11,861 nt of DNA from an uncultured Bacteroidales bacterium (GTDB lineage Bacteria; Bacteroidota; Bacteroidia; Bacteroidales; Paludibacteraceae): positions 1-11,861 of the forward strand of contig CALZHO010000017.1 of assembly GCA_945787425.1 (NCBI GenBank), read 5' to 3'. A program made the translations under genes and the position numbers. A model generated the notes under the pieces. The model was not told where the DNA came from, searched no databases, and saw only the letters and a list, made by a program, of their open reading frames with translations. Of this stretch, positions 1-7,010 are shown piece by piece (within the stretch, counting starts at the first letter, position 1; the number at the start of each line of letters is the position of its first letter).

Positions 1-408
1 CTCATCGCGTGTTTGGTAGTTGCATGCCAAGTCTTTTATCTCTTGATATATATCCGCTATATTCTCAGAGATAAACGCCGTAATGGGCTCATCGGAATAG
101 CGCATCTCCTCTACAAAAACCTCCAAGTAGGCATCGTCCGAACCTAATTTCTGTGCGATGACTTGGCGCAAATCTTCATATTCTTGCTCCGTCACAAAGC
201 GTTCGGAATAGCCATCTAACTCTTCGTTTGCCTTTGGCACAAGACGTGCTTTGAGGTATAACAATGGCAAGATACAGAGCATCTTCTCGATAAAATCTGC
301 CTTTTCATGCTCTGCTGTTTGCTCCAAATATAAGCATAGTTGCACCGCCACCGTCACAAACTCAATCGCTGGCTCCTGATAAACATAATGCGTATTCTGC
401 TCTTTCAT
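1..408 (-). CDS. DUF5063 domain protein (5' part of gene, runs off the left edge)
   Basis: The first 136 codons are visible, from ATG at 408-406; the rest of the gene lies beyond base 1. The protein begins MKEQNTHYVYQEPAIEFVTV and continues with predicted helices rich in Leu, Glu and Ala, including a stretch LCILPLLYLKARL near residues 45-57. It has no signal peptide and looks like a soluble helical cytoplasmic protein. I recognise this opening and the LLPLLYLKA-type segment as the DUF5063 family, widespread in Bacteroidetes and of unknown function; this is recognition from memory, not a search. The family is usually around 180 residues, so roughly the last quarter should be missing. The start is supported by a good promoter only about 10 bases upstream of the ATG, which implies a very short mRNA leader. 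It diverges from upp. Confidence 0.8.
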   Translation of the reverse strand, partial: MKEQNTHYVYQEPAIEFVTVAVQLCLYLEQTAEHEKADFIEKMLCILPLLYLKARLVPKANEELDGYSERFVTEQEYEDLRQVIAQKLGSDDAYLEVFVEEMRYSDEPITAFISENIADIYQEIKDLACNYQTRDE

Positions 409-423
409 ATTCAAAATTTTGTG

Positions 424-455
424 CAAAGGTAGTAAAAAATTTGCGTATCTGCAAA
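424..455 (-). promoter_or_regulatory. Bacteroidetes-type promoter for the DUF5063 gene
   Basis: Read on the minus strand, TTTG (455-452) is followed after 20 bases by TACCTTTG (431-424), an exact match to the Bacteroidetes -33/-7 consensus. Transcription should start near 417, giving a leader of about 9 bases before the ATG at 408. The -33 element lies inside the spacer of the opposing upp promoter. Confidence 0.8.
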
Positions 456-471
456 AAAAGCAGTAACTTTG
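440..471 (+). promoter_or_regulatory. Bacteroidetes-type promoter for upp-vanZ-dprA
   Basis: TTTG (440-443), a 20-base spacer and TAACTTTG (464-471) match the Bacteroidetes consensus exactly. The expected transcription start is near 478, about 20 bases before the upp ATG. The spacer holds a small inverted repeat, CTGC-(A)7-GCAG (449-463), that could be an operator but is too short to assert. The promoter is interleaved with the minus-strand promoter at 424-455, so polymerase occupancy at one should hinder the other. Confidence 0.8.
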
Positions 472-497
472 CGCAATATTTTCAATACGAATACCCC

Positions 498-1160
498 ATG
501 AAAGTCATTAATCTATCCGATCAGCCCTCGTTGCTGAATCAGTATCTAAAAGAAATGCGTAGCACAGAGGTGCAAAAAGACAGCATGCGTTTTCGCCGTA
601 ACATAGAGCGAATAGGTGAAATCATGGCTGTAGAAATCAGCCGTCATCTGACCTACGCTACCGAACAAGTGCAGACACCATTGGCTGTGGCTGAAGTGCA
701 AGTGCCTCAAGACAAAATTGTGCTTGGCACGCTGCTGCGCGCAGGGCTGCCTATGCATCAGGGATTTCTGAATATGTTTGACCAAGCAGAAAATGCCTTC
801 ATCAGCGCCTATCGCAAAGAAACCATTGGTCGTAGAGGCGAGATGCAGATAGAGATAGTGTCAGAATACTTGGCTGCGCCATCTATTGAAGGCAAGACAC
901 TGATACTCGTGGATCCAATGCTCGCTACAGGTCTGTCTATGGAGGTGGGATACAAGGCATTGTTGAGCCATGGGACTCCCAAAAGTGTGCATATAGCATG
1001 TTTGTTTGGTACCCCTCAAGCCATTGAGTATCTGCAAGCCAACATGCCAGAAGACGCTACCTTGTGGTGCGCAGTGATAGACCCTATGCTCAACGAAAAG
1101 AAGTATATTGTTCCTGGTTTGGGCGATGCAGGCGACTTATGCTTTGGCGAAAAATTATAG
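498..1160 (+). CDS. upp: uracil phosphoribosyltransferase
   Basis: This 220-residue cytoplasmic enzyme is expected to convert uracil and PRPP to UMP and pyrophosphate in pyrimidine salvage. The PRPP-binding loop is LVDPMLATGLSM (about 137-148), and the uracil-binding C-terminus IVPGLGDAGDLCFGEKL (204-220) is typical of UPRT. RFRRNIERIGEIMA (31-44) and the LRAGLPMHQGFL segment (80-91) also fit. The PRPP loop reads ATGLS where most homologues have ATGGS or ATGSS, a bulky residue at a normally small position. ATG 498 is chosen because the longer in-frame TTG reading at 441 would start inside the promoter. It is the first gene of a compact upp-vanZ-dprA transcript and its last 22 bases overlap the next gene. 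The full length and intact motifs make the identity secure. Confidence 0.93.
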   Translation: MKVINLSDQPSLLNQYLKEMRSTEVQKDSMRFRRNIERIGEIMAVEISRHLTYATEQVQTPLAVAEVQVPQDKIVLGTLLRAGLPMHQGFLNMFDQAENAFISAYRKETIGRRGEMQIEIVSEYLAAPSIEGKTLILVDPMLATGLSMEVGYKALLSHGTPKSVHIACLFGTPQAIEYLQANMPEDATLWCAVIDPMLNEKKYIVPGLGDAGDLCFGEKL

Positions 1161-1525
1161 GATACTGGAAAAGTTTTTTGGTGATTAGCGCAATAGCATA
1201 TGTCAGTCTATTGCGCGAACCCAGTGTGTCTCTACCAACCATTGAAGGTGCAGATAAATGGGCACATATGTTGATGTACTTGGTACTAACGTTGGTATTG
1301 CTGTGGGATAGCAAACGAACGGACTGCCAACCACGGCAGATGTGGATAATCGCCACCGCTATTCCTGTCATATATGGCGGATTCATCGAGATGATACAAG
1401 AGAGATATTGCCACCCACGTACAGGCGACTGGATGGATTGGTTGTCCGATTGCGTAGGCGTTGTGTTGGCTGTTGGCATATGGATAATAGGAACAAAATG
1501 GCATGAGAGAAGAACAGCTCAATAG
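1139..1525 (+). CDS. VanZ-like family small membrane protein
   Basis: The protein has 128 residues and three to four hydrophobic segments: about 9-24 (after MLWRKIIGYWK), 41-55, 67-83 and 100-117. Family hallmarks are DKWAHMLMY around residues 35-43, then the GGFIEMIQE segment followed by RTGDWMDWLSD, equivalent to the acidic and Arg-Asp residues shared by VanZ-like proteins. The family is named after the teicoplanin-resistance accessory VanZ, but most chromosomal members have no established function; nothing here suggests glycopeptide resistance. ATG 1139 overlaps the end of upp by 22 bases. A longer reading from 1064 would add 25 polar residues copied from the upp reading in another frame, and I reject it. 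The gene's end overlaps dprA by 23 bases, so translation of all three genes is probably coupled. Confidence 0.85.
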   Translation: MLWRKIIGYWKSFLVISAIAYVSLLREPSVSLPTIEGADKWAHMLMYLVLTLVLLWDSKRTDCQPRQMWIIATAIPVIYGGFIEMIQERYCHPRTGDWMDWLSDCVGVVLAVGIWIIGTKWHERRTAQ

Positions 1526-2576
1526 AATAGCCATCACATGGGGCAACCGCACACGCCAGAGACAGTTGCGAGAACTATTAGATCGATACGATACTGCCAC
1601 CGAAGCCATCGCTCACCATCCCGACATGGTAAGCCGTGAAGCGATACAACACGCACAAAAAGAACTCGAATTCATCGAGAAACATCACATTGAGCTATAT
1701 TACTACAAAGACACTAACTATCCTTATCGCCTCGCGCAATGCGTGGATGCACCTCTATTATTATACGGAAAAGGCAATATAGATGTTAATCCCCAGCATG
1801 CGGTCAGTGTGGTAGGCACACGTATGCCCAGCGAGAGAGGAAAAGACTGGTGCAAACGCTTTGTATTAGACTTAGCCGCCCAGGTGCCGAACGTAACCAT
1901 CATAAGCGGATTAGCATACGGAATAGATGTGATTGCACACAAAGCCGCAATAGAAGCAGGGATTCCTACCATCATTATCCCTGCCCACGGATTAGATAGA
2001 GTATATCCAGCGGTGCACCGTAGTGTGGCGGTACAATCTTTAAGCAAAGGTGGAATACTCACAGAATACACCACAGGTACAGAACCCGAACGGTTTAATT
2101 TTGTAGCCCGCAATCGTATCGTAGCAGGTATGGCAGACGCTGTGGTAGTGGTGGAGTCAAAAGCCAGAGGCGGTTCGCTGATTACCGCACAGATGGCACA
2201 AGACTACAATCGCGATATATTTACAGTACCGGGACGGCCAGACGACGTGTGCAGTGCAGGGTGCAACCAACTAATCAAACGGCAAAAAGCACAACTCATA
2301 GAAAATGCCGCAGACCTGCTGGCTGCTATGCGCTGGGAAGAACAAACCAAGCAACCCAGACAGACTACGATGATGGAAATGCTATATGACCTAACCCCTA
2401 CGCAGCAACAACTCATCAACCTTTTGCGCGACGCCGAAAACGGCATGCACATCAATCAACTGGTGATGGAAACACAATTGGCATACGGCACCGTATCTGC
2501 CGAACTAATGATGATGGAGATACAAGAGATTGTGAAATCAATGCCCGGTGGCATGTGGCGCGTAAAGAACGTCTAA
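1503..2576 (+). CDS. dprA: DNA-processing protein DprA
   Basis: At 357 residues this is full length for DprA (also called Smf), the cytoplasmic single-stranded DNA binding protein that loads RecA onto incoming DNA in natural transformation. Residues 1-60 form a short helical N-terminal domain. The Rossmann-like core (about 98-275) shows VVGTRMPSERG (103-113), SGLAYGID (135-142), FNFVARNRIVAG (198-209), GGSLITAQMA (223-232) and FTVPGRP (240-246), all standard DprA motifs. Residues 295-357 read as a winged-helix C-terminal domain. Presence of dprA does not by itself show that the cell is competent; the gene is common in bacteria not known to transform. It starts inside the VanZ-like gene, is the last gene of this transcript, and is followed by a new promoter about 35 bases downstream. 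Confidence 0.95.
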   Translation: MREEQLNRIAITWGNRTRQRQLRELLDRYDTATEAIAHHPDMVSREAIQHAQKELEFIEKHHIELYYYKDTNYPYRLAQCVDAPLLLYGKGNIDVNPQHAVSVVGTRMPSERGKDWCKRFVLDLAAQVPNVTIISGLAYGIDVIAHKAAIEAGIPTIIIPAHGLDRVYPAVHRSVAVQSLSKGGILTEYTTGTEPERFNFVARNRIVAGMADAVVVVESKARGGSLITAQMAQDYNRDIFTVPGRPDDVCSAGCNQLIKRQKAQLIENAADLLAAMRWEEQTKQPRQTTMMEMLYDLTPTQQQLINLLRDAENGMHINQLVMETQLAYGTVSAELMMMEIQEIVKSMPGGMWRVKNV

Positions 2577-2610
2577 TATGAGGATATTTTACAAGAAAAT
2601 AGAAAAAGAT

Positions 2611-2641
2611 TTTGTTATCTCAAAAAAATGTTGTACCTTTG
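2611..2641 (+). promoter_or_regulatory. Bacteroidetes-type promoter for the small membrane protein-folB-parC unit
   Basis: TTTG (2611-2614), a 19-base spacer and TACCTTTG (2634-2641) match the phylum consensus. The expected transcript start is near 2648, leaving an A/T-rich leader of about 31 bases before the ATG at 2679. There is no Shine-Dalgarno sequence, as is usual in Bacteroidetes. Confidence 0.8.
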
Positions 2642-2678
2642 TAGCGAAAATAAAGTTAATTAAAAAACAATAACGTAT

Positions 2679-2846
2679 ATGAATACCCTTTTGAAAAATT
2701 TAGGTGCTATTTTGGTATTGCTTGGTATAGTATGCTTGGCAGTATATTATTTTGGAGTACAAGTCAACGGTTTGCTGGTAGCCGCATTGGCTCTTGAGGT
2801 GGCAGGCGTATTGTCCTACATCTTGATTAACAAGCGTTTAGGATAA
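2679..2846 (+). CDS. 55-residue two-helix membrane protein, unrecognised
   Basis: The small reading frame starts MNTLLKNLGAILVLLGIVCL and ends SYILINKRLG. It contains two hydrophobic stretches, about residues 8-26 and 31-50, separated by a short GVQVN turn, with Lys at the start and Lys-Arg at the end. This predicts a helical hairpin in the inner membrane with both ends in the cytoplasm. The frame is supported by a consensus promoter 38 bases upstream, an A/T-rich leader, and the folB start codon two bases after its stop, which suggests translational coupling. I recall similar short two-helix proteins in other Bacteroidetes but know of no function for them. The link to folB and parC is positional only. 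Confidence 0.75.
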   Translation: MNTLLKNLGAILVLLGIVCLAVYYFGVQVNGLLVAALALEVAGVLSYILINKRLG

Positions 2847-2848
2847 TC

Positions 2849-3190
2849 GTGATTATCCGTCTGCGCGATATCCAATGCCATGCCTATCATGGCGTTCTGG
2901 AAGAAGAGAAGCAGAAGGGCAATACCTTTCTCGTAAATGTGAGCATAGCGGTAGATGACCCGCAGGGCATACCATCGGACGATATCCAAGACACATTGGA
3001 TTATCGTTCTGTTTGTACGATAGTACATCAAGAAATGCAACAAGCATCAGACCTATTGGAGCATGTAGCTTGGCGCATAAAGCACGCATTACAGGCCGCC
3101 TTTCCACAAGCACAAGAAGTACATGTGAGAATAGCAAAGAAGAATCCCCCATTGGACTTGCCTGTAGCATGGGCCGAAGTGGAGGTGTAG
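2849..3190 (+). CDS. folB: dihydroneopterin aldolase
   Basis: This 113-residue cytoplasmic enzyme should cleave 7,8-dihydroneopterin to 6-hydroxymethyl-7,8-dihydropterin and glycolaldehyde in folate synthesis. It is the normal size for FolB, which assembles as an octamer. Aligned from memory with the Staphylococcus aureus enzyme, the key positions are kept: HAYHGVLEEE with Glu20, the catalytic Tyr52 in LDYRSV, the pterin-anchoring Glu71 in LLEHVAWR, and the catalytic Lys97 in IAKKNPP. The start is GTG at 2849, two bases after the upstream stop; there is no in-frame ATG near it and the protein has the expected N-terminus (MIIRLRDIQCHAYHG). It is followed after 24 bases by parC. No other folate gene lies in the window. 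Confidence 0.92.
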   Translation: MIIRLRDIQCHAYHGVLEEEKQKGNTFLVNVSIAVDDPQGIPSDDIQDTLDYRSVCTIVHQEMQQASDLLEHVAWRIKHALQAAFPQAQEVHVRIAKKNPPLDLPVAWAEVEV

Positions 3191-3214
3191 GTTGATGTTT
3201 AGAATTAAGAGAAT

Positions 3215-5857
3215 ATGGCAGAGCATAACGATTCGGTGAAACAACATTTGACAGGCATGTACCAAGACTGGTTCTTGGACTATGCTTCGTATGTGATATT
3301 GGAGCGTGCAGTACCCGCCATCGAAGATGGTCTGAAACCTGTACAACGCCGTATTCTGCACGCCATGAAAGGTGTGGATGATGGCAAGTACAACAAGGTT
3401 GCCAACATCGTGGGTCAAACCATGCAATACCACCCTCACGGTGATGCCAGTATCAGCGATGCACTTGTGCAACTGGGACAAAAGAACCTGCTCATAGACT
3501 GTCAAGGTAACTGGGGAAACATTCTCACAGGCGACGGCGCAGCCGCACCACGTTATATAGAGGCAAGATTGAGCAAGTTTGCTCTGGATACGGTCTTCAA
3601 CCCCAAAACCACACAATGGATGATGTCCTATGACGGACGCAAGAAAGAGCCAATCCATCTGCCTATCAAGTTCCCATTGCTGCTGGCACAAGGCGTTGAG
3701 GGTATTGCCGTAGGTCTCAACTCTAAGATTCTGCCTCACAACTTCTGCGACATTTGCGATGCGGCATTGGCATACTTGCGCGACGAAGAGTTCGTACTCT
3801 ACCCCGACTTCCCAACTGGCGGCGAGATAGATGTGAGTCGCTACAACGATGGCGAACGTGGCGGCACAGTACGCATCCGTGCAAAAATACAAAAGTCGGA
3901 TGACAATCGCACACTAATCATCACCGAGATACCTTTTGGTACAACAACGACCAAGATTATCGAAACCATCACACGCGCTGTACAGAAAGGCAAAATCAAA
4001 GTGCGTAAAGTGGATGACTTCACTGCCGAAGAAGCACGTATCGAAGTGCAACTGGCACCAGGTAGCTCGTCCGACAAAACGATAGACGCACTCTACGCGT
4101 TCACCGATTGCGAGATAAACATCTCGCCTAACTGCTGCGTGGTACAAGATAAGAAACCTATCTTCACCACCGTTAGCGAACTGCTCCGCATGTCTGTAGA
4201 ACACACCAAAGCCCTATTGAAATGGGAATTGGAGATTCTAAAAGCCGAATTAGAGGAGCAATACTTCTATACCTCGCTTGAGAAAATCTTTATCGAGAAC
4301 CGTATTTACAAAGAAGAGGGATACGAGACAGCTCCTGACAAAGAGAAACTGATTGCATTCGTCGATAAGGCATTAGAGCCATGGAAAGAGAAACTGATTC
4401 GTGAAGTACGCCGCGAGGATATAGAACGACTGTTTGAGATTCGTATGATTCGTATCACACGCTTCGACTCGAAGAAGGCCGATGAGTTGATGCGCGAATT
4501 GGATAAGAAAATCAAAGCAACCATCAAGAACCTCAAAAACCTCAATGACTATACCATAGATTGGTTTGATACCCTCAAAGCCAAGTATGGACCATTATAT
4601 CCACGCCGCACAGAAGTACGCAACTTTGCGAACATCAATATCAAGACCGTCGTAGAAGCCAACGAAAAACTGTATATCAACCGCGCAGATGGCTTCATTG
4701 GTACCGCCCTGAAGAAAGATGAGTTCCTATGCAACTGCTCTAATCTGGACGAAGTAATCATTTTCCACAAAGATGGTAAATACAAGATTGTGAAAGTGGC
4801 CGATAAGGTGTTCGTAGGATTGGATATTATCCATATAGATATATATCGCAAGAACGATAACCGAACCATCTACAATGCTATCTATCGCGATGGAAAAGGC
4901 GGCATATACTACATGAAACGTTTTGCAGTAACAGGCGTTGCGCGCGATAAAGAATATGACCTCACTCAAGGCAAGCCAGGTTCACGTGTCATGTACTTCA
5001 CTGCCAACCCAAATGGTGAGGCAGAAGTGATTAAGATTCAACTCAAACCTGCACTGCATCTCAAGAAACTGGAAGTCATCAAGGACCTCAGCGAATTGGC
5101 CATCAAGAGCCGCACCGCACGAGGCAATGTACTCACCAAATACGATGTGAAATCCATTACCCTCAAGCAAAAAGGACATTCTACACTTGGTGGACGCAAA
5201 GTGTGGTTTGACCCAGATATATTGCGTTTGAACTACGATGGACAAGGCAAATACTTAGGCGAGTTTACCGATGAGGATCGTATCTTGGTGATTACCAATA
5301 CGGGCGGCTATTACCTCACCAACTTTGATTTGACAGCACACTTTGACCAAAACATTTGGCGTATTGAGAAATTCGATAGTGAAAAAGTATGGTCCCTCGC
5401 CATGTGGAATGCCGATTTGGGTTACTACTATGGCAAGCGTTTCCAAATGGACGCACAAGCCAAACTCCAAAATATGTTGGGCGAGAATAGCGACAGCAAA
5501 ATCATCATTCTTACCGATCGTGAAGAGCCACTCTTCCGCATTACTTTTGTGGATGAAACCAAATTGGCAGTTGAGGTACAGATGTCCGAGTTTATAGAAG
5601 CCAAGTCACCCAAAGCAAAAGGAAAACGCTTCTCCACACTGGATATTGCTAAAATAGAAGACATCACTCCTGAACCAGAGCCAGAACCTGAACCAGAGCC
5701 AGAGATCGAACCAAACGAAAGCGATGAGCAGGCAGAGCCAGCAAGTGATGAGGCGCAAACAACGACCGCAACGAATGTAGTAGATGTGCCATTCACCATC
5801 ACCAACGAAGTACCCGAAGACAGCAAACCCGTGGACGAACAACTGAGTTTGTTCTAA
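3215..5857 (+). CDS. parC: DNA topoisomerase IV subunit A
   Basis: The 880-residue protein is the DNA-cleaving subunit of topoisomerase IV, which with ParE decatenates replicated chromosomes. The breakage-reunion domain opens with ILERAVPAIEDGLKPVQRRI (28-47); YHPHGD (72-77) and the catalytic Arg113-Tyr114 in APRYIEARLS are clear. Residues about 480-815 form the C-terminal DNA-wrapping region. I call it ParC rather than GyrA because it resembles the divergent Bacteroidetes ParC type and lacks an obvious GyrA box. The QRDR position equal to E. coli ParC Ser80 is Ala78, while the Glu84 equivalent is Asp82. The last 60 residues are a low-complexity acidic tail with six Pro-Glu pairs (819-830), ending in QLSLF (876-880), which matches the sliding-clamp binding consensus. 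parE is not in the window. Confidence 0.92.
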   Translation: MAEHNDSVKQHLTGMYQDWFLDYASYVILERAVPAIEDGLKPVQRRILHAMKGVDDGKYNKVANIVGQTMQYHPHGDASISDALVQLGQKNLLIDCQGNWGNILTGDGAAAPRYIEARLSKFALDTVFNPKTTQWMMSYDGRKKEPIHLPIKFPLLLAQGVEGIAVGLNSKILPHNFCDICDAALAYLRDEEFVLYPDFPTGGEIDVSRYNDGERGGTVRIRAKIQKSDDNRTLIITEIPFGTTTTKIIETITRAVQKGKIKVRKVDDFTAEEARIEVQLAPGSSSDKTIDALYAFTDCEINISPNCCVVQDKKPIFTTVSELLRMSVEHTKALLKWELEILKAELEEQYFYTSLEKIFIENRIYKEEGYETAPDKEKLIAFVDKALEPWKEKLIREVRREDIERLFEIRMIRITRFDSKKADELMRELDKKIKATIKNLKNLNDYTIDWFDTLKAKYGPLYPRRTEVRNFANINIKTVVEANEKLYINRADGFIGTALKKDEFLCNCSNLDEVIIFHKDGKYKIVKVADKVFVGLDIIHIDIYRKNDNRTIYNAIYRDGKGGIYYMKRFAVTGVARDKEYDLTQGKPGSRVMYFTANPNGEAEVIKIQLKPALHLKKLEVIKDLSELAIKSRTARGNVLTKYDVKSITLKQKGHSTLGGRKVWFDPDILRLNYDGQGKYLGEFTDEDRILVITNTGGYYLTNFDLTAHFDQNIWRIEKFDSEKVWSLAMWNADLGYYYGKRFQMDAQAKLQNMLGENSDSKIIILTDREEPLFRITFVDETKLAVEVQMSEFIEAKSPKAKGKRFSTLDIAKIEDITPEPEPEPEPEPEIEPNESDEQAEPASDEAQTTTATNVVDVPFTITNEVPEDSKPVDEQLSLF
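5669..5704 (+). repeat. 18-base tandem duplication encoding the Pro-Glu run of ParC
   Basis: Two adjacent 18-base copies (5669-5686 and 5687-5704) differ at one base only, the last. Together they encode six Pro-Glu pairs in the acidic tail. The near identity at synonymous sites points to a recent duplication rather than codon bias alone. Confidence 0.85.
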
Positions 5858-5872
5858 ACATAAGATAACGAA

Positions 5873-5899
5873 AAAAGGTTGCCAAATTGGCAACCTTTT
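5873..5899. terminator. bidirectional intrinsic terminator between parC and asd
   Basis: The arm AAAAGGTTGCC (5873-5883) is complementary to GGCAACCTTTT (5889-5899) around an AAATT loop. The hairpin carries an A tract on one side and a T tract on the other, so it can end transcription from both directions. It lies between the convergent stop codons of parC (5857) and asd (5917), as expected for a shared terminator. Confidence 0.92.
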
Positions 5900-5916
5900 C
5901 TGTATATAACGTTGTA

Positions 5917-6990
5917 TTATTTCTTAGCGATAATCTTCTCAGCTATTTGGACTGCGTTGAGGGCGGCACCTTTGCGAATCTGGTCGCCTACACACCAGAA
6001 AGTGATACCATTCTCATTTGCCAAATCACGGCGGATACGGCCTACATATACATCGTCTTTGCCACTGAGGTAGAGAGGCATGGGGTAAGGGAAGGTGCAG
6101 TTGGCAGTTGACAGTTGACCGTTGACAGTTGACCGTTGACAGTTGGCAGTTGATAGTTGAGGATTGTCCATCACTTGTACACCCTCGGCGTGAGCAAGAG
6201 CTTCGCGCACTTGCTCTGGAGTAAGCGGCTCGGCAGTCTCTACCCAAATCGCTTCGCTATGCGCGCGCAAAGAAGGTACACGGACGCAAGTGGCAGATAC
6301 AGCAATGTCAGAGTGCATAATCTTGCGCGTCTCATTGTACATCTTCAGTTCCTCTTTGGTGTAGTCATCATCCGCAAAGACATCAATCTGAGGAATGAGA
6401 TTATATGCGAGTTGGTAAGCAAACTTTTGGTACTTTACTTCTTCACCATTGACAGCTTGGCGGTATTGCTCCTCCAACTCAGCCATTGCACTGGCGCCAG
6501 CGCCCGAAGCCGACTGATAAGAAGCAACATGTACGCGCTTGATATGCGAGAGTTCCTCAATGGCCCTCAAGCAGACTGCCATAATAATAGTGGTACAGTT
6601 GGGGTTGGCTATAATCCGTTTGCCGCCCTCTTGGAGAGCTTGCGCGATGTCATCCGCATTGAGTTCAGGTACCACCAAAGGCACTTCATCATCCATACGG
6701 AAAGCGGAAGAGTTGTCAATCATGATTGCTCCGTAACGGGTGATGTCCTCTGCGTATTCCTTAGACACAGACCCACCTGCGGAAACGAAAGCAATATCAA
6801 TGCCACGGAAGAGATCGCCATGCTGGAGTAGTTCTACGGTGTATTCCTTGCCGCAGAATGTATATGTAGTGCCCGCAGAACGTGCGGAACCAAATAGTCG
6901 AAGGGAAGTGATAGGAAACTGGCGCTGAGCCAAAATGGAAAGGAATTCTTGTCCTACGGCGCCTGATGCGCCCACGATAGCTATATTCAT
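5917..6990 (-). CDS. asd: aspartate-semialdehyde dehydrogenase with an in-frame repeat insertion
   Basis: This NADPH-dependent cytoplasmic enzyme reduces aspartyl phosphate to aspartate semialdehyde, the branch point to lysine, diaminopimelate, threonine and methionine. Visible motifs are the nucleotide-binding [10 protein letters not shown] (7-16), catalytic Cys132 in ANPNCTTI, Gln159 in [11 protein letters not shown], the base His244 in LRAHSEA, and the C-terminal [15 protein letters not shown] (332-346). The length is 357 residues against about 336 expected. The excess is exactly 21 residues, 278-298, made of three heptapeptides ([21 protein letters not shown]) encoded by nine DNA heptamers. 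They sit in a normally short linker before [20 protein letters not shown], away from the catalytic motifs, so the enzyme is probably active. An 11-base repeat array lies just upstream of the ATG at 6990. The gene is convergent with parC. Confidence 0.93.
   Translation of the reverse strand: MNIAIVGASGAVGQEFLSILAQRQFPITSLRLFGSARSAGTTYTFCGKEYTVELLQHGDLFRGIDIAFVSAGGSVSKEYAEDITRYGAIMIDNSSAFRMDDEVPLVVPELNADDIAQALQEGGKRIIANPNCTTIIMAVCLRAIEELSHIKRVHVASYQSASGAGASAMAELEEQYRQAVNGEEVKYQKFAYQLAYNLIPQIDVFADDDYTKEELKMYNETRKIMHSDIAVSATCVRVPSLRAHSEAIWVETAEPLTPEQVREALAHAEGVQVMDNPQLSTANCQRSTVNGQLSTANCTFPYPMPLYLSGKDDVYVGRIRRDLANENGITFWCVGDQIRKGAALNAVQIAEKIIAKK
6098..6160. repeat. heptanucleotide tandem array (9 x CAGTTGA) inside asd
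   Basis: Nine adjacent seven-base units occupy exactly 63 bases. In plus-strand order they are CAGTTGG, CAGTTGA, CAGTTGA, CCGTTGA, CAGTTGA, CCGTTGA, CAGTTGG, CAGTTGA and TAGTTGA. The first and last groups of three units are identical at 20 of 21 bases. The array has no stop codon on the minus strand in the asd frame and adds 21 residues to the enzyme. Confidence 0.97.
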
Positions 6991-7010
6991 AGTAGTTGGA
7001 TGAGATTGGA

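Noticed and set aside
441..497. Longer upp start at a TTG codon
   Set aside because: It would begin inside the -33 element of the upp promoter, upstream of the expected transcript start; the family N-terminus matches ATG 498.
1139..1525. VanZ-like gene as a glycopeptide resistance gene
   Set aside because: The family is broad, there are no other van genes nearby, and the setting is a housekeeping operon.
3089..3892. 267-codon open frame on the minus strand opposite folB and parC
   Set aside because: It lies wholly antisense to strongly conserved parC motifs, has a Cys/His-rich composition with no recognisable domain, and no promoter or leader. It is a by-product of codon use on the other strand.
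6157..6831. 224-codon open frame on the plus strand opposite asd
   Set aside because: It is antisense to the well-conserved asd coding region, including its catalytic segments, and shows no domain or promoter.
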